64,000 bases of DNA. Origin: Maratus speciosus. Its lineage: Eukaryota; Arthropoda; Arachnida; Araneae; Salticidae. Below the pieces are notes generated by a model, which saw only the letters and a list, made by a program, of their open reading frames with translations, was not told the DNA's origin and ran no database searches. The position numbers and the translations under genes were made by a program. The DNA is taken from positions 157,910,761 to 157,974,760 of the forward strand of contig OZ010799.1 in the NCBI GenBank assembly GCA_963932465.1. Reading direction: 5' to 3'. Shown here piece after piece: positions 46,676 through 57,597 of this stretch. How positions within the stretch are numbered: position 1 is the stretch's first letter; every line of letters begins with the position of its first letter.

Positions 46676-47687
46676 ATGGATTCTGATGAATCAAGCCTTT
46701 CAGATGATAACTGGAATATTAGCCCCTTCACGGTCGCTTAATATTTGAAAAAAAACCATCAAAAGTGTACCTATTTTTTTTATTACAGAAATTGAATAAT
46801 TATAAGGTTTCTAAATCAAATATGCAATTAGTTTATTTTTAAGGCAAAAAAACAATATTTTATAGCCATATTCATATTTGTATAAAAGCCATCATGCGAG
46901 AATTATGTGTCTTAACCTCTTAAGCTCCGCCCCCGATAAATGTAGGCTACTATCTTTTAATTCAGATTGTTTGACTCTCACCAGTTTTTTTTTAATAGTG
47001 TAAATGGCTTTATTTTCGCATCATTTTATCCATATTAAAATTTTTATCTCCTCTATTTTTTATTATCGTAGTACTTTGTGCTACGCTTACACTCTTTCCT
47101 CATGGCTCCTCTAGGATTTGCTATACACTTACTCATCTACAGGGAGTGGAGTAGCACTGCTACTAGGAATCCCATTGAACTGCACTGCTGTTCACTGTTC
47201 TGCCGTAAACTACGGTGGTGGGAATCAAACAATCTGAATAATAAAAAAAAGTAACCTACATTTATCGGAGGCGGAGCTTAAGAGGTTAAGACACATAATT
47301 CTCGCATGATGGCATTTATACAAATATGAATATGGCTATAAAATATTGTTTTTTCGTCTTAAAAATAAACTAATTGCATATTTTATTTAGAAACCTTATA
47401 ATTATTCAATTTCTGTAATAAAAAAAATAGGTACACTTTTGCTGGCTTTTTCAAATATTAAGCGACCGTGAAGGGGTTAATAAAGGTACTCTGAATTCAA
47501 GATTGGTTTCACATGCACTCGAGTTCGATCATGTTCCCGATTTTGAGAGTGCACGAATTGTGGAAACCAATTGCCGCGTATATTTTAGCCGTGTCTTCCT
47601 TGAAGTTTTGAGGACTGTTTTATCTGAATCGCCAATCAACGAAGCAACCCAGGCTCCTGCTGATTATTCTAAACTACTTAGACCGTG
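46676..47687 (+). pseudogene. Short ORF resembling a GIY-YIG retroelement C terminus, split by a TTAA element
   Basis: An ATG at about 46676 starts MDSDESSLSDDNWN. The frame is cut by the TTAA element and resumes after 47480 as KGTLNSRLVSHALEFDHVPD, FESARIVE, RVYFSRVFLEVLRTV and PADYSKLLRP, ending near 47687. With one TTAA left in place the two parts are in frame, giving roughly 82 codons. The second part resembles the S-R-L-x-x-H...H-x-x-DF...E region downstream of GIY-YIG in some Penelope-like ORFs. RT motifs are absent, so it may be an internally deleted derivative. Family assignment is tentative. Confidence 0.45.
46719..47480. mobile_element. piggyBac-type (TTAA) element with ~260-bp inverted arms
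   Basis: The outer ends are CCCCTTCACGGTCGCTTAAT at 46723 and its inverse finishing GGGG at 47476, flanked by TTAG (probably mutated TTAA) at 46719 and TTAA at 47477. The arms match inward through TAATTATAAGGTTTCTAAAT, CATCATGCGAGAATTATGTG and GGCGGAGCTTAAGAGGTTAA to a ~230-bp centre with no ORF. It inserted into the short ORF described above. Confidence 0.8.
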
Positions 47688-47744
47688 ATTTTAACTGTTT
47701 TTTTCGTTTCCTGTGGCTCTTACTGTTTTGTGACTCTGCTCGTT

Positions 47745-47778
47745 TACTGATGAGGGCTATGAAAATAGCCGAAACGTT
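47745..47778 (+). ncRNA. Hammerhead-ribozyme-like motif
   Basis: CTGATGAG (47747-47754) is followed by a perfect 6-bp stem-loop GGCTAT-GAAA-ATAGCC and then GAAAC. This reproduces the conserved hammerhead core CUGAUGA...GAAA. Hammerhead ribozymes are known in Penelope-like elements, and this motif lies ~60 bp past a possible such ORF. Against activity, there is one extra base between the CUGAUGA box and stem II, and I find no convincing stems I/III with an NUH cleavage triplet nearby. Confidence 0.35.
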
Positions 47779-47779
47779 T

Positions 47780-48018
47780 ATATATAATTTTAATTATATT
47801 TTAATTGTTTTTAATAAAAATTTTAATGTGTGTGTGTCTGTAGTTATGCAAATTGTGTTAATTATTAAGTAATCCAGACGTAGTTATGTATGCATTTTTA
47901 AATAATGAAAATATTTTTATTTAATTTTGGAAGTGACATTAATCTCAAGAAATAAAAAGAGAATACGCTGTTAAGAATTTGCCAATGGTTGTCATTAATT
48001 TAATTTTTTTAATTTCTT

Positions 48019-48053
<35 letters not shown>

Positions 48054-48760
48054 AGAGAGAGAGAGAGAAAGAGAGAATCCCCGCATGTATTTGAGCTTAA
48101 TGATAGTCGGGCATACAAAATATGCCCAGTTTTAAATATTTTTACTTGGCTGTGATCGACCATTTTTATATTGCTGTAACTTTCATGGAGAATATATTTT
48201 CAAAGAAATTCTCTTTGTCGCTTTTCTCTGTGTGTGCAATCAATTTTTTTTATTTTTAAAACTTGCTTACTCTTGAAACATCATTACAAAAAATTATAAA
48301 AAATTATTCACAATTTTTTTATTTTTACATCAGATTTCTATATACTAAATACTTTAAATTCGTTTCTTAAGTTACAAAGAAGATGAAATAGAAGGAAGTG
48401 GCACTAGAGGATTCTCTTTCCCATTTAAAAAAAAAAAATCAATGCAGCAGCAGTGAGAGAAAAATAAGTCTTTGAGCTAGTTTCCAAGTCACCGGACCTG
48501 TTCTTTTTCTACGGATAAAAATGACTCTGCAATGCACAGTTGCGGACTTTGAAAGAACCGGTTTGATTTCGTTTTTCAAAAAGAGCAGAAATGATTTTCC
48601 TATATACTGTATAATCTATGATACCACAATACCCATCATGTACTAGCTTCTCAACATAGAGTGGCCTCCTTGATAGCATCTGCAGCTCATCAGTGGGGTA
48701 ACTATATTTGGCTATTTATCGCTTGCTTGGCTAACTGAATTTAATATTTTTTCACTATAC
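47780..48760. other. No gene; microsatellites
   Basis: Poly-A at about 48023-48050 runs directly into (GA)n at 48051-48076. The remainder is AT-rich with no recognisable ORF or repeat partner. Confidence 0.5.
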
Positions 48761-48761
48761 A

Positions 48762-49262
48762 GGGTGTCTGGTCTCAACGGTGTCCAACGGCTAATTCCTA
48801 AACCGTTAGTCATAGACATATAGTTCTAATTACAAAAATGTTTTACATGAGGTAAAGCAGTATTTTTAAAGCGATTTATCTCAAGAAAAAAATTTATTTA
48901 AAAATTACGAAATTTAAATTTTTATACCGTCCCTCGGTCCTATAAGTGATATTTAGTAAACTTTTCCTATTTCTCTAACATGTACGGCAAAAAAGTCCCA
49001 TTCATCTAACACTAAAATTGACCGAGTTATAATATTTTGAATTTTATGACTTAAACCACTTTTCTGTAACTGAAAACAGATGAGTTGGACCAAGCTTTCA
49101 GGGGTCGTACACGAAGTACTTAAAGTATTATAAAGGGCGTCCACTCCAAACGATGTTCGACGGCTAATTCCTAAATCGTTAGTCAAAGACATATTGTTCC
49201 AATTACAAAAAGGTTTTAAATAATGTAAAGAAGTATTTTTAAAGCGATTTAACTGAAGGTGC
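48762..49262 (+). repeat. Direct repeat pair R8
   Basis: The units at 48762-48900 and 49134-49262 share CAACGGTGTCCAACGGCTAA-like sequence, TTCCTAAACCGTTAGTCA, ATTACAAAAATGTTTTA and GTATTTTTAAAGCGATTTA. The first begins TACAGGGTGTCTGG, like the end of R1 and many mariner-related elements. They lie upstream of the mariner pseudogene and may be its degenerate 5' part, but this is not shown. Confidence 0.5.
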
Positions 49263-50160
49263 TGTCCCCGTATAAATATTACGGTAGTGTTAATTTTTAG
49301 TAATTAACTTTCAGATTGGTAAAAATAATTGAAGAAGTGAGTTTCAAAACTCGCCTTATCGAGAAAATCAAATTTTGGGCAATCGCGTAAAACCTTTAAA
49401 TGCGCCCATTGGTATTCATTGAAAATTTAGAGATTGTAGTGTTTGATTGGTACAGTTATACCAATAGAATAGATTGATATAGAAACACGATTTTTTAAAT
49501 TTCGGATAAGGTGAGTTTCGAAACGGACGTCCTCAAATGTATTTTGACATTTTTTTTGTAAGGAAATGAGTGTGTTTCTTTTGATGATTTTATTTTAAAA
49601 AGTTGTACTATTTTTATAAGCTTTTAACTTCGACGTTCGTATGTATGTCTTCCTAATTCAAAATTTATATTCCAATTTTAACTCACTTCCAAATATCCGA
49701 TCAAGATTATATTTTACATAATTATGTAAATCTAATGACAATGTAATATTAATATGATTTTAGGTACGTACCATTTATATTTATTTTACAGGACCACTCC
49801 AAAAATTTCGTATACATTATTGTCTACAAACAGAAATTTTAAAATCAAAGTCAGTAACATTTATGTAAGGCATTGAGATTCACAATGTAAGTTTTCCAAA
49901 TGAAAGTGCGTTGCGTTTATGTTTTTTATTTAGTACCGCACAAAAGAAGTCAGATACATTACAATGTATGAACAGGGATTGCTTAATATACATTTTGATG
50001 ATATTATGCTTTTTTCAAATTCAACTTTTTAGTTCTTTATAAAAACTTGTTTGAAAAAAAACATATTTTAGAGACCAAAATCAAAATGCAAATTCTACTT
50101 GCTAAACAAGTAATTATACAAGTAATTAGTTAATTTTTGTAATTTTATTTTAAACAAACA
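49263..50160. other. No gene; R6 fragments
   Basis: Two pieces at about 49790-49830 and 49930-49965 match the R6 units (CAGGACCACTCC-AAAA-TTTCGTATACAT, CCGCACAAAAGAAGTCAGAT). Nothing else is recognised. Confidence 0.4.
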
Positions 50161-50163
50161 AGA

Positions 50164-50800
50164 TGAAAGTCCATTTTTTGTGAATGAAATTATGTGGGCT
50201 GATGAATGTCAGTTTACATGACAAGGGGTCGTAAATACTCAAAACTTTCACTATTAGTCCCTGGAAAATCCACACATTATTCGTCCTAACAAACATCAAA
50301 TACGTTGGTCCATAAATGTTTGGTGTGGTATCTGGAAGACGTCCTTAATTGGGCCATTCCTCTTCGGTGACACTTTAACATCAAAATACGCGGATATTTT
50401 ATCTGGACCAGTATCCGATTTTTTTAGAAGAGTACGTTTCATTACAAGATTTGTCTAATATGTGGTTTCAGCATGATGGCGCGCCAGCACATAGATCGCT
50501 AAAGCCACACAAAGTCTTAACCAGTACTTTTGGAAATAATATTATCGGATATGGAGGTCGTATTGGGTGTCCTCCCAGGTCACCAGATTTGAATCCTTTC
50601 GATTTTTTTCTTTGAGGTTTTCTGAAAAAGAAGGTATATGAAAGAGAATCAACTAGTCGAGCAGATTTGTGGAATAGTATTGCTATGGCGTGCAGATCTG
50701 TAACACCTACATTGTTGAAAAAAGTAGAAGAAGAATTTATTTCACGTGTACATTTCTGCATTACAGCCGAAGGGAGTCACTTCGAGCACCTTTTAAGATA
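50164..50800 (+). pseudogene. mariner-like (Tc1/mariner superfamily) transposase, C-terminal two thirds
   Basis: Motifs in order: MWADECQF (first Asp), SLENPHIIRPNKHQIRWS, NVWCGIWKTSLIGPFLFGDT, then after a one-base shift near 50423 MWFQHDGAPAHRS (second Asp), GGRIGCPPRSPDLNPFDFFL (third Asp), GFLKKKVYE and EGSHFEHLL. The D-D-D pattern with about 34 residues before the last Asp fits mariner-type enzymes. Stops at 50219 (TGA), 50255 (TAG, a Trp position) and 50613 (TGA, a Trp position) break the frame. The N-terminal helix-turn-helix part is missing. Confidence 0.85.
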
Positions 50801-50924
50801 GCCTTAATTTTTATTAATTAAGTTCTAGATTAGGTAATCTAACTGTTCGGACCTTGTGCGCATGCCGAACGAGCTCCGCAGCTTTGCGGTCATGTGACCC
50901 AGTGCAGTTGCCCTCGAGCTGAAA

Positions 50925-51024
50925 TTTGCGGCACGTTGTGTATTCGAACGGGTCTTATCCCCAAGTATAATGTTGTTGTGCTTTAGCTGCCATTGCGGCA
51001 CGTTGTGTATTCGAGCGGGTCTTA
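50925..51024 (+). repeat. ~66-bp tandem repeat in the BEL-2 leader, left part
   Basis: The units TTGCGGCACGTTGTGTATTC, GCGGGTCTTATCCCCAAGTA and TAATGTTGTTGTGCTTTAGC occur here about one and a half times. They continue at 54914 after the hAT-like insertion, for about four units in all. Their position just upstream of gag suggests 5' LTR or leader sequence of BEL-2, but no second LTR was found. Confidence 0.65.
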
Positions 51025-51129
51025 TCCCCAAGTAGTGATGGGCGATTCTCGAAAATTCGACAATCGAGAAAAATCGCCATCGTAAAAAATCACAATCGAT
51101 ACAGCCATCGATTAATTCCTAGACTCTAC

Positions 51130-52840
51130 AATCGAGATGTTTTACAATCGATTATAACGAGAGAAGCTAAAAACAATTGTTGGAAAACTTAGCTATTATT
51201 CTGCCCGAAATTTTCATAGTAGTGACAGGGTTTGCTCGATAATTCTGCTATCGTAATTATTTTCTCCTGATTTAGGCTTAAGGGGGCATTAGGCTCAAAA
51301 TTGACAGAGCAGACCAAGGATGAAAGTTAACTTCATGTAAGAGAGGACTAGGGGATGTTGAGAATGATAAAAAAAAAAAAAAAACTAAACCATTGAATAA
51401 GAAAAAAATTGAAGAAAGAGAAAAATGGTAAAAGAACAAGTGAAGCGTGTGATTAGAGCCAGACAAATGAAGAGGGGCCCTATGGGCCACAGCTGGTCAA
51501 GAATGATTGCCCAAGTAGTCAGAATGGGTCAAGAACTTGGAGAATAGGATCTACAATGAAGAAAAACAATGAGACAAAACATTATGAAAAACAGATGAAA
51601 AATACCAATAGCCTGAGGCTAAAAGTAAAATGTTTCACTGGGCGGCGTCCCCTGATGGTAGTAAAAATAAAATTGATACGAGAAGATAGGGGAGAGTGAA
51701 AAGACTTTATTTTGTGAATTTTAGAATTCTTGGACAAACAGTATACTAAAGGTTTGAAGAAACAAAACTTTAAAGCGCCCTTTTAAGGCGAAGAAGGGAG
51801 TTAAAATTAAGAAACATATGTCCATATTTTTTATTCGATTTTAGACACAATTTGATGTTAGTCTTATAATTTTCCTATGAATGCAAGATACCGTACCACA
51901 GTACGAAAAAAACCGCCGTTAAGTATATTCCTTTAGAGCATTTTAAGCTCAGGGGTTTAAAATTAACGGTGGATTGACAAAAGAAAGGTAGATTTAGAAA
52001 GGTTATGAGATTACCATTATTTTAATATATTACATGAGTGGGGTAAAATAATTTTGAAAAATCATCTTTCCTGAGGCGACACTTAAAATCTTGAAAACAC
52101 ATAATTTGCAGTGCAGTTTTGTTTTAACAATAGCATTCTAATATTAAGAGATATGGGACAGCTTAGGAGGGCTAAAATAAGAGAAACATTGAAAATCAAA
52201 GACAAACTGGCGCCGGCAAATTCACTAGAAAACTTCTATATCAACAACTGAAACCCGAACTGATAACTTAAACCACTATGCCTCCTAACCCTAATGCCTA
52301 ATAACAAAAGCGAATGGAAAAGGACATGTTCTCCTTACGGAAATCATGACTCACACCAGAAGCGCGGTAAGTTTGACTCTTCTGAAAGCTTCCTTTCTCT
52401 TGCCCTCTCTTTCGCACTTCGAGATATATTTTCTGCTGCTGCAAACTGCTCGTTTACCTCGAGGAGAGAACTCTCTCGATGGCAAACCTCTCGCTTGCTT
52501 CGAGATATCTCCTCGATTGTAACTCATCGCTTCCCATTGCCATTCTCGTTTCTCGCTCTCGGTCTCTGTTCAACATTTCATATGGCATTGTCGAGAATGA
52601 GACATCAGTTTTCGTCCTTCCTCGAAATGTTACTCTCGATGATTGTCATTTCACGCTCGGCCAAGAAGGGCCGAGATGAGATATCGAGGGGCGAGCTGGG
52701 CAGAGAAATAAGCATGACAATGATCTGTGAAATGAACCTTTAATTTTAAATGTTTTTCTTATTTTAGCCCTACCAAGCTGTCTCATACCCGGAGCCCTCC
52801 GATAAATATTATTTATTAAATATAAAAATTTCAAAGAGGA
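51130..52840. other. hAT-like element interior, no clear gene
   Basis: The 149-codon plus frame 52294-52743 lies in a stretch of ~330 bp rich in CTCGA/TCTCG words (52380-52700). Its protein is Ser/Arg/Leu-rich with no family features, so I treat it as chance. An A-run at about 51370-51384 and mixed sequence occupy the remainder. Confidence 0.4.
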
Positions 52841-52849
52841 AGGTGGGTC

Positions 52850-54500
52850 GGGTGAATTCAGAGGACGTGAGAGTGGGCGGGGCGCAATTAAAAAAAATTA
52901 CCGAACTCTTCCTGTGACATATTATCGAAAAGCCCTTTGACAACTCTTTCATATTATGAACCTTTCTTCCCCCGAAGGTGAAATTCGGGGGGTGGGGAGG
53001 GGGCAACAAATTTTTAAAACCATAGCCGATTTCTATAATAAATTTAAATATCATTTTAGATGTGGGTTTTTTGTCCAGTCTTCCGGTAAATATTATTTAT
53101 TGAACATAAAAATTTTAAAGTGGGGGCTGCGTAAATTCCGGGGCGAAAGAGTGGGCCCAAGGGCGGGGGGAAGAGGGGGAGCAATTTTCAAACTTTTTTT
53201 GGACCCGTCATGTGATATATTATCGGAAAGCTCTCGAATGACTCTTTCATATTATGAGACTTTCTTCCTCCCCTCCCCAATTTGGCTCCCACTTAGTTTT
53301 TTCCGTTTTTATCATTTTAGATCGGTTTTTTTTATGGAGCGGTGGTATCGGTTTTTTATATATTTTATATCATTGGAAAGGTCAGTGACTACTTATTGAT
53401 GTTATGCACCTCCGGTGACAGTCCCCCCCATTTTGCCCCCCGGGGGACATTTTTCCAAATTTAGCAAAGGCCCTTCATGTGAGATATCGTTGGAAAGATC
53501 TGTGACTACTTATTGATGTTATGCACCTATGGTGTCCGTCCCAACCACTTTGCCACCCCCCCGGGGGCACTTTTCCCAAATTTAGCCAAGACCCCTCATG
53601 TGAGATATCGTTGGAAAGGTCTGTGACTACTTATTGATGTTATGCACTTCCGGTGACAGCCCCCCCACTTCCCCCCCCCGAAGGACACTTTTTCAAATTT
53701 ATCCAAGACCCCTCATGTGAGATATCTTTGGAAAGGTCTGTAATTACTTATTGATGTTATGCACCTACGGTGTTCGCCCCCCCCCGGGGGGGCACTTTTC
53801 AAAATTTAGCCAAGACTTCTCATGTGAGATATTGTTGGAAAGGTCTGTGACTACTTATTGATGTTAAGCACCTCCAGTGACAGTCCCCCCACTTTGCCCC
53901 CCCATCCCCGGGGGACACTTTTTCAAATTTAGCCAAGACCCCTCATGTAGATATCGTTGGAAAGGTCTGTGACTACTTATTGATGTTATACTACTCCGGT
54001 GACAGCCCCCCCACTTTGCCCTCCCCACGGGGGACACTTTTTCACATTTAGCAGAGACCCCTCATGTGAGACATCATTGGAAAGGTCTGTGACTACTTAT
54101 TGATGTTATGCTCCTCCGGTTTCCGTCCCCTCACTTTGCCCCCCCCCCCCCCGGGAGACACTTTTTCAAATTTAGCCAAGACCCCACATGTGAGATATTG
54201 TTGGAAAGGTCTGTGACTACTTATCGATGTTCTGCACTTCCGGTGACCGCCCCCACTTTTCCCTCACGGGGGACACTTAATTTAATCGAGACCCCTCATG
54301 TGACATATTGTTGGAAAGGCCTATGACCACTTACTCATGTTATCCACCTCCCGCACCCCTCCCCCTCTTTGCCCCCACGGGAAGGGCATTTTTATAAATT
54401 CAGATCCAGACCACCCATGTGACATATGGTTTGAAAGGCCTAAAGACTTGTGACGACTTATTAATATTATGCAGCTACTGTGTCCCTCCGCTCACTTTGA
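52850..54500 (+). repeat. Satellite S3 inside the hAT-like element (~116-bp unit)
   Basis: From about 53390 to 54480, about ten units of ~116 bp repeat: TGAGATATCGTTGGAAAGGT, CTGTGACTACTTATTGATGT, TATGCACCTCCGGTGACAG, a C/G homopolymer-rich block, and ACTTTTTCAAATTTAGCCAA. The 5' part (52850-53390) has longer, more diverged units with TCATATTATGA and ATAAATATTATTTATT. The G/C runs vary in length between units. Open frames here (such as 52956-53399) are by-products. Confidence 0.8.
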
Positions 54501-54673
54501 CCCCCTCCCCCAAGAGATCTGGTCCGAGGTTCGTTCGTTTCGAGATTATACTTTTTTACAAGATTTTGTAGTTCGTGCACACCACGCCTGCTATACGGTG
54601 TCGTATATAGCGGGTAACCTGTTCGTGATTTCATATTACAAGATTACTTATAACTTAGGGGCCCCGATTAAAG

Positions 54674-54704
54674 GAGGGGCCCACTAGCGGGCGAAGCCAC
54701 CTAG
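54674..54704 (+). other. Helitron-like 3' terminus inside the hAT-like element
   Basis: GGGGCCCACTAGCGGGCGAAGCCACCTAG precedes T. The short GGC-GAA-GCC hairpin just before CTAG|T resembles the ends at 23473 and 10440. It suggests that the satellite S3 part is itself a Helitron-like insertion within the hAT-like element. The 5' end was not located. Confidence 0.4.
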
Positions 54705-54913
54705 TCTTTATTAACGCCGACTCATTCCAGTTCACCCACAGACGATTCTTGATAAATGTATGACGTATATAATATATAATATATGATGTATAAAAGCAAT
54801 TGGCAAACTGGAGTCATCGGGAAAAAATTTACACAATCGAAAAATATCGAGATGTCCATACAATCGAGAGAATCGAGAAAAACATCTCGTTATCGCCCAT
54901 CACTATCCCCAAG

Positions 54914-55230
54914 TATAATGTTGTTGTTCCTTAGCTCCCATTGTGGCACATTGTATTCTAGCGGGTTTTATCCCCAAGTATAGTAGTAGTTATTCTTGAG
55001 CTGCCATTGTGGCACATTATGTTATAGCGGGTCTTATCCCCAATTATTCTGTTGCTTATAGCGGGAGTATTCCCCAAAATATGTTTACGAACTTTACTTG
55101 TTCTACCAGCGGGTTATTACCCCAAAGTATCATTCATCATTCATCATTCATCATTCATCAAAGTAATCATTCTATATGTTCTTCAGTGTTTGTGATTGTT
55201 TGCAACATTTGTGTGCTGTGTGATATAAAA
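54914..55230 (+). repeat. BEL-2 leader: tandem repeat continuation and (ATTC)n run
   Basis: The leader repeat resumes right after the target duplication (TATAATGTTGTTG, GCCATTGTGGCACATT, GCGGGTCTTATCCCCAA). It runs to about 55080 and is followed by a TCATTCA tandem at 55131-55160 and the leader up to the gag ATG at 55231. No primer-binding site could be assigned. Confidence 0.6.
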
Positions 55231-56310
55231 ATGGGAAAAAGAAAACTATTGGTCTTCAGTCTCAATACAGTTTTGTGGTCCGTCGATATTGCAGCGAAAT
55301 AGCTGCTATAGAAAAATTAAATAGAACAAAAGGTGCTCTAAAAGGTACTATAACGAAATTAGAAAATTTCGTAAAAGATAATACAGACGAAATTAATTAC
55401 TCGAGTACCGAGCTCGAAATAAAGATTCGAAAATTACCTGAGCTTCAAGCAAAGGTATCGGAAATAAGGGATAAATATTATGATATCCTTGTGATTAAGG
55501 ACTTACCAGAAATCGAAAATGAGTTAGATGAACTCGAAGATCGTCTCGAGAAACTTGAGGTAAGTCTCAACATATTTCTTAAAAATCTTAAAGTTTCTGA
55601 AATAAATGTGCATGCTGATAGTATTGAATCTATAAGTTTGAATAATATTAAAGTTAAGTTACCTGAAATCCCACTAGCAACATTCAGTGGTAAATATGAA
55701 GAGTGGTCAATCTTTAAAGTACAATTTACAAATTTAATTATCAATAATGTCCAGTTAAATGACGCTCAGAAGCTGTTTTATTTGCGAGCATCGCTAAAAA
55801 ATGAAGCAAAACAATTAAAAAGTCCAGACGATTCTTTTGAATCATTGTTTACTGCACTTACTGAAAGATTCGAAAATCAACGTTTGCTCATTGACACTCA
55901 TTTATCAACCATACTTAATTATGAAAAAATACATTACGAGTCCTCTAAAGAATTGAGATCCTTTATTGATTGTGTAAATAAAAATTTGAGGGCTTTAAAG
56001 ATATTGGAAATATGAACAAAACAATCTGTCTGATGCTATCCTTATCAATATTATATTGCAAAAGGTAGATAAGGAATCTAGAAAATTATTTGAATATTCG
56101 ATTAAAACATCAGTATACCCACAATTTAAGGAATTAATGTCATTTTTGGAAAACCGAAGTTCTACGTTAGAAAGCTTAAATAGATACTCTGCTTCAAAAC
56201 CCTTAAATAAAAACATTCCTCTTTCGAACAAACAAAAAAATTTCATGCTAAATTCGAATGATAAATCAGATGGAAAACTTGTATTCTGTGCAAATTGGCT
56301 TTTTATAATT
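55231..56310 (+). pseudogene. BEL/Pao element 2: gag
   Basis: The ATG at 55231 begins MGKRKLL, shifts by one base within the next ~35 bases, and continues as RRYCSEIAAIEKLNRTKG in the frame open to 56015. The body has a coiled-coil-like region (residues ~75-100, ENELDELEDRLEKLEVSLN), then the Pao-type gag core VKLPEIPLATFSGKYEEWS, FKVQFTNLI, KLFYLRASLKNEAKQL and FENQRLLIDTH. Frameshifts near 56015-56050 lead into DKESRKLFEYSIKTSVYPQF. Another near 56290 precedes the zinc knuckle of the next block. Confidence 0.88.
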
Positions 56311-57597
56311 TGAACAAATGTTCTCAGTTTCTAAAAATGAATGTTTCGCAACGATACAATTTTGTGAAGAAAAATAAGCTGTGCACAAATTGTTTGAATA
56401 ACTCTCATTTTGTAAATTCTTGCATTTCAAAATATAACTGTAATACCTGTGGATTGCGACACAGCTCATCGCTTCATCGAGATAAAGAAAATAAATCCAA
56501 AAATGAATTGGCTTCCCCCCAAATTTCCTCCCCTCTTGCAGGTGCGGTAAATAGAGAAACGAGAAACATTTCAGTAAATAATGAATCTTTAAAGACCTTG
56601 AATAATATAAGTAAATCAATTTTATTGAGTACATGCTTTGTTTTTATAGAAGATAATTTCGGAAATAAACGAAAGTTTAGAGTAATTTTGGATAATGCTA
56701 GCAATGTCAATATTTTAACTAAGGATTGCGCTGACATGCTGAAATTTAAAAAAAGGATAATTAATGTACCCGTTACAGGATTAAACGGTTATACTTATAA
56801 TGTAAAAAATAAAATTTCGAGTGTAGTTACAAACGAAGATGGCACTTTCAGGGAGAATATAGATTTCTTAATTGTTCCCAAAATCACGGATATAATTCCA
56901 TCAAAGCAATTAAATGTATCGGACATTAAGTTATCGAACATTGGGGAATTGGCAGACCCCACATTTTTCAAACCTGGGAAAATTCAAGCATTGATTGGGG
57001 CTGGATTATTTTATAGAATTTTAAAGCATGATTCAGTTAAGATAAACGATAAACTTTTTCTGCAAGACACTGTTTTTGGATGAATCCCAACTGGGGCGCT
57101 AGAGGAGAACACGCAAACAAACAATATTGCTATGTGCAATTTCGTTAGAGATTTCGATGAAATAAATGATAATTTAAAACAATTTTGGGAGCTTGAGTCT
57201 ATAGGCATTAAACATGATGATCCAAAATTGTCAGAAACGGATCAAGCACAACAAATATTCGATAAAACTGCCAAATTTGTAGGTGATCGTTATGAAGTTC
57301 AGTTACCGTGGAAGAAAGACTGGAAGGAATTGAATGATAATTTTAATGTTGCGAAACAGCGTTTGGGAGGTCTAAAAAGAAAATTTTATAGAAACCCAGA
57401 ACTTTTTCGACAATATTCTGAAATAATCCCGGAATATTTTAAGCAAGAAATTATAGAGCAGGTGCAAGAAAATGAACCTCTTTTAGACAGGGCAGTTTAT
57501 TATTTGCCCCATCATGCGGTCTGTAAAGAAGATAAACTTAATACAAAGGTCCGAATCGTCTTCGATGCCAGCTCTCATGATAACAATGATTTGTCCC
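56295..57597 (+). pseudogene. BEL/Pao element 2: zinc knuckle, protease and start of RT
   Basis: Residues 30-43 (LCTNCLNNSHFVNSC) form a CCHC knuckle, followed by CNTCGLRHSSSLH. The protease loop is ILDNASNVNIL, where D133 is followed by N-A instead of the S/T/Q-G usual in the family, so activity is doubtful. At 57081-57083 TGA replaces the Trp of the conserved FGW-I-P-TG motif, and the frame continues unchanged (ENTQTNNIAMCNF, NLKQFWELESIGI). The RT begins: AVYYLPHHAVCKEDKLNTKV, RIVFDASS. It is then interrupted at 57598 by a TTAA MITE. Confidence 0.88.

Larger units (their letters stand above)
51033..54905. mobile_element. 3.87-kb hAT-like non-autonomous element with 8-bp target duplication
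   Basis: TCCCCAAG flanks both ends (51025-51032, 54906-54913). The termini are TAGTGATGGGCGAT and its inverse ATCGCCCATCACTA, followed by CGA-rich subterminal sequence on both sides (CAATCGAGAAAAAT, ATCGAGATG). An 8-bp duplication and TAGTGATGGGC ends fit the hAT superfamily. No hAT transposase motifs were found inside. The interior holds CTCGA-rich DNA, a satellite and a Helitron-like end. It interrupts the BEL-2 leader repeats. Confidence 0.8.

Noticed and set aside
52294..52743. 149-codon frame inside the hAT-like element
   Set aside because: Composition follows the CTCGA-rich DNA and no hAT or other domain is visible; overlapping frames are equally open.
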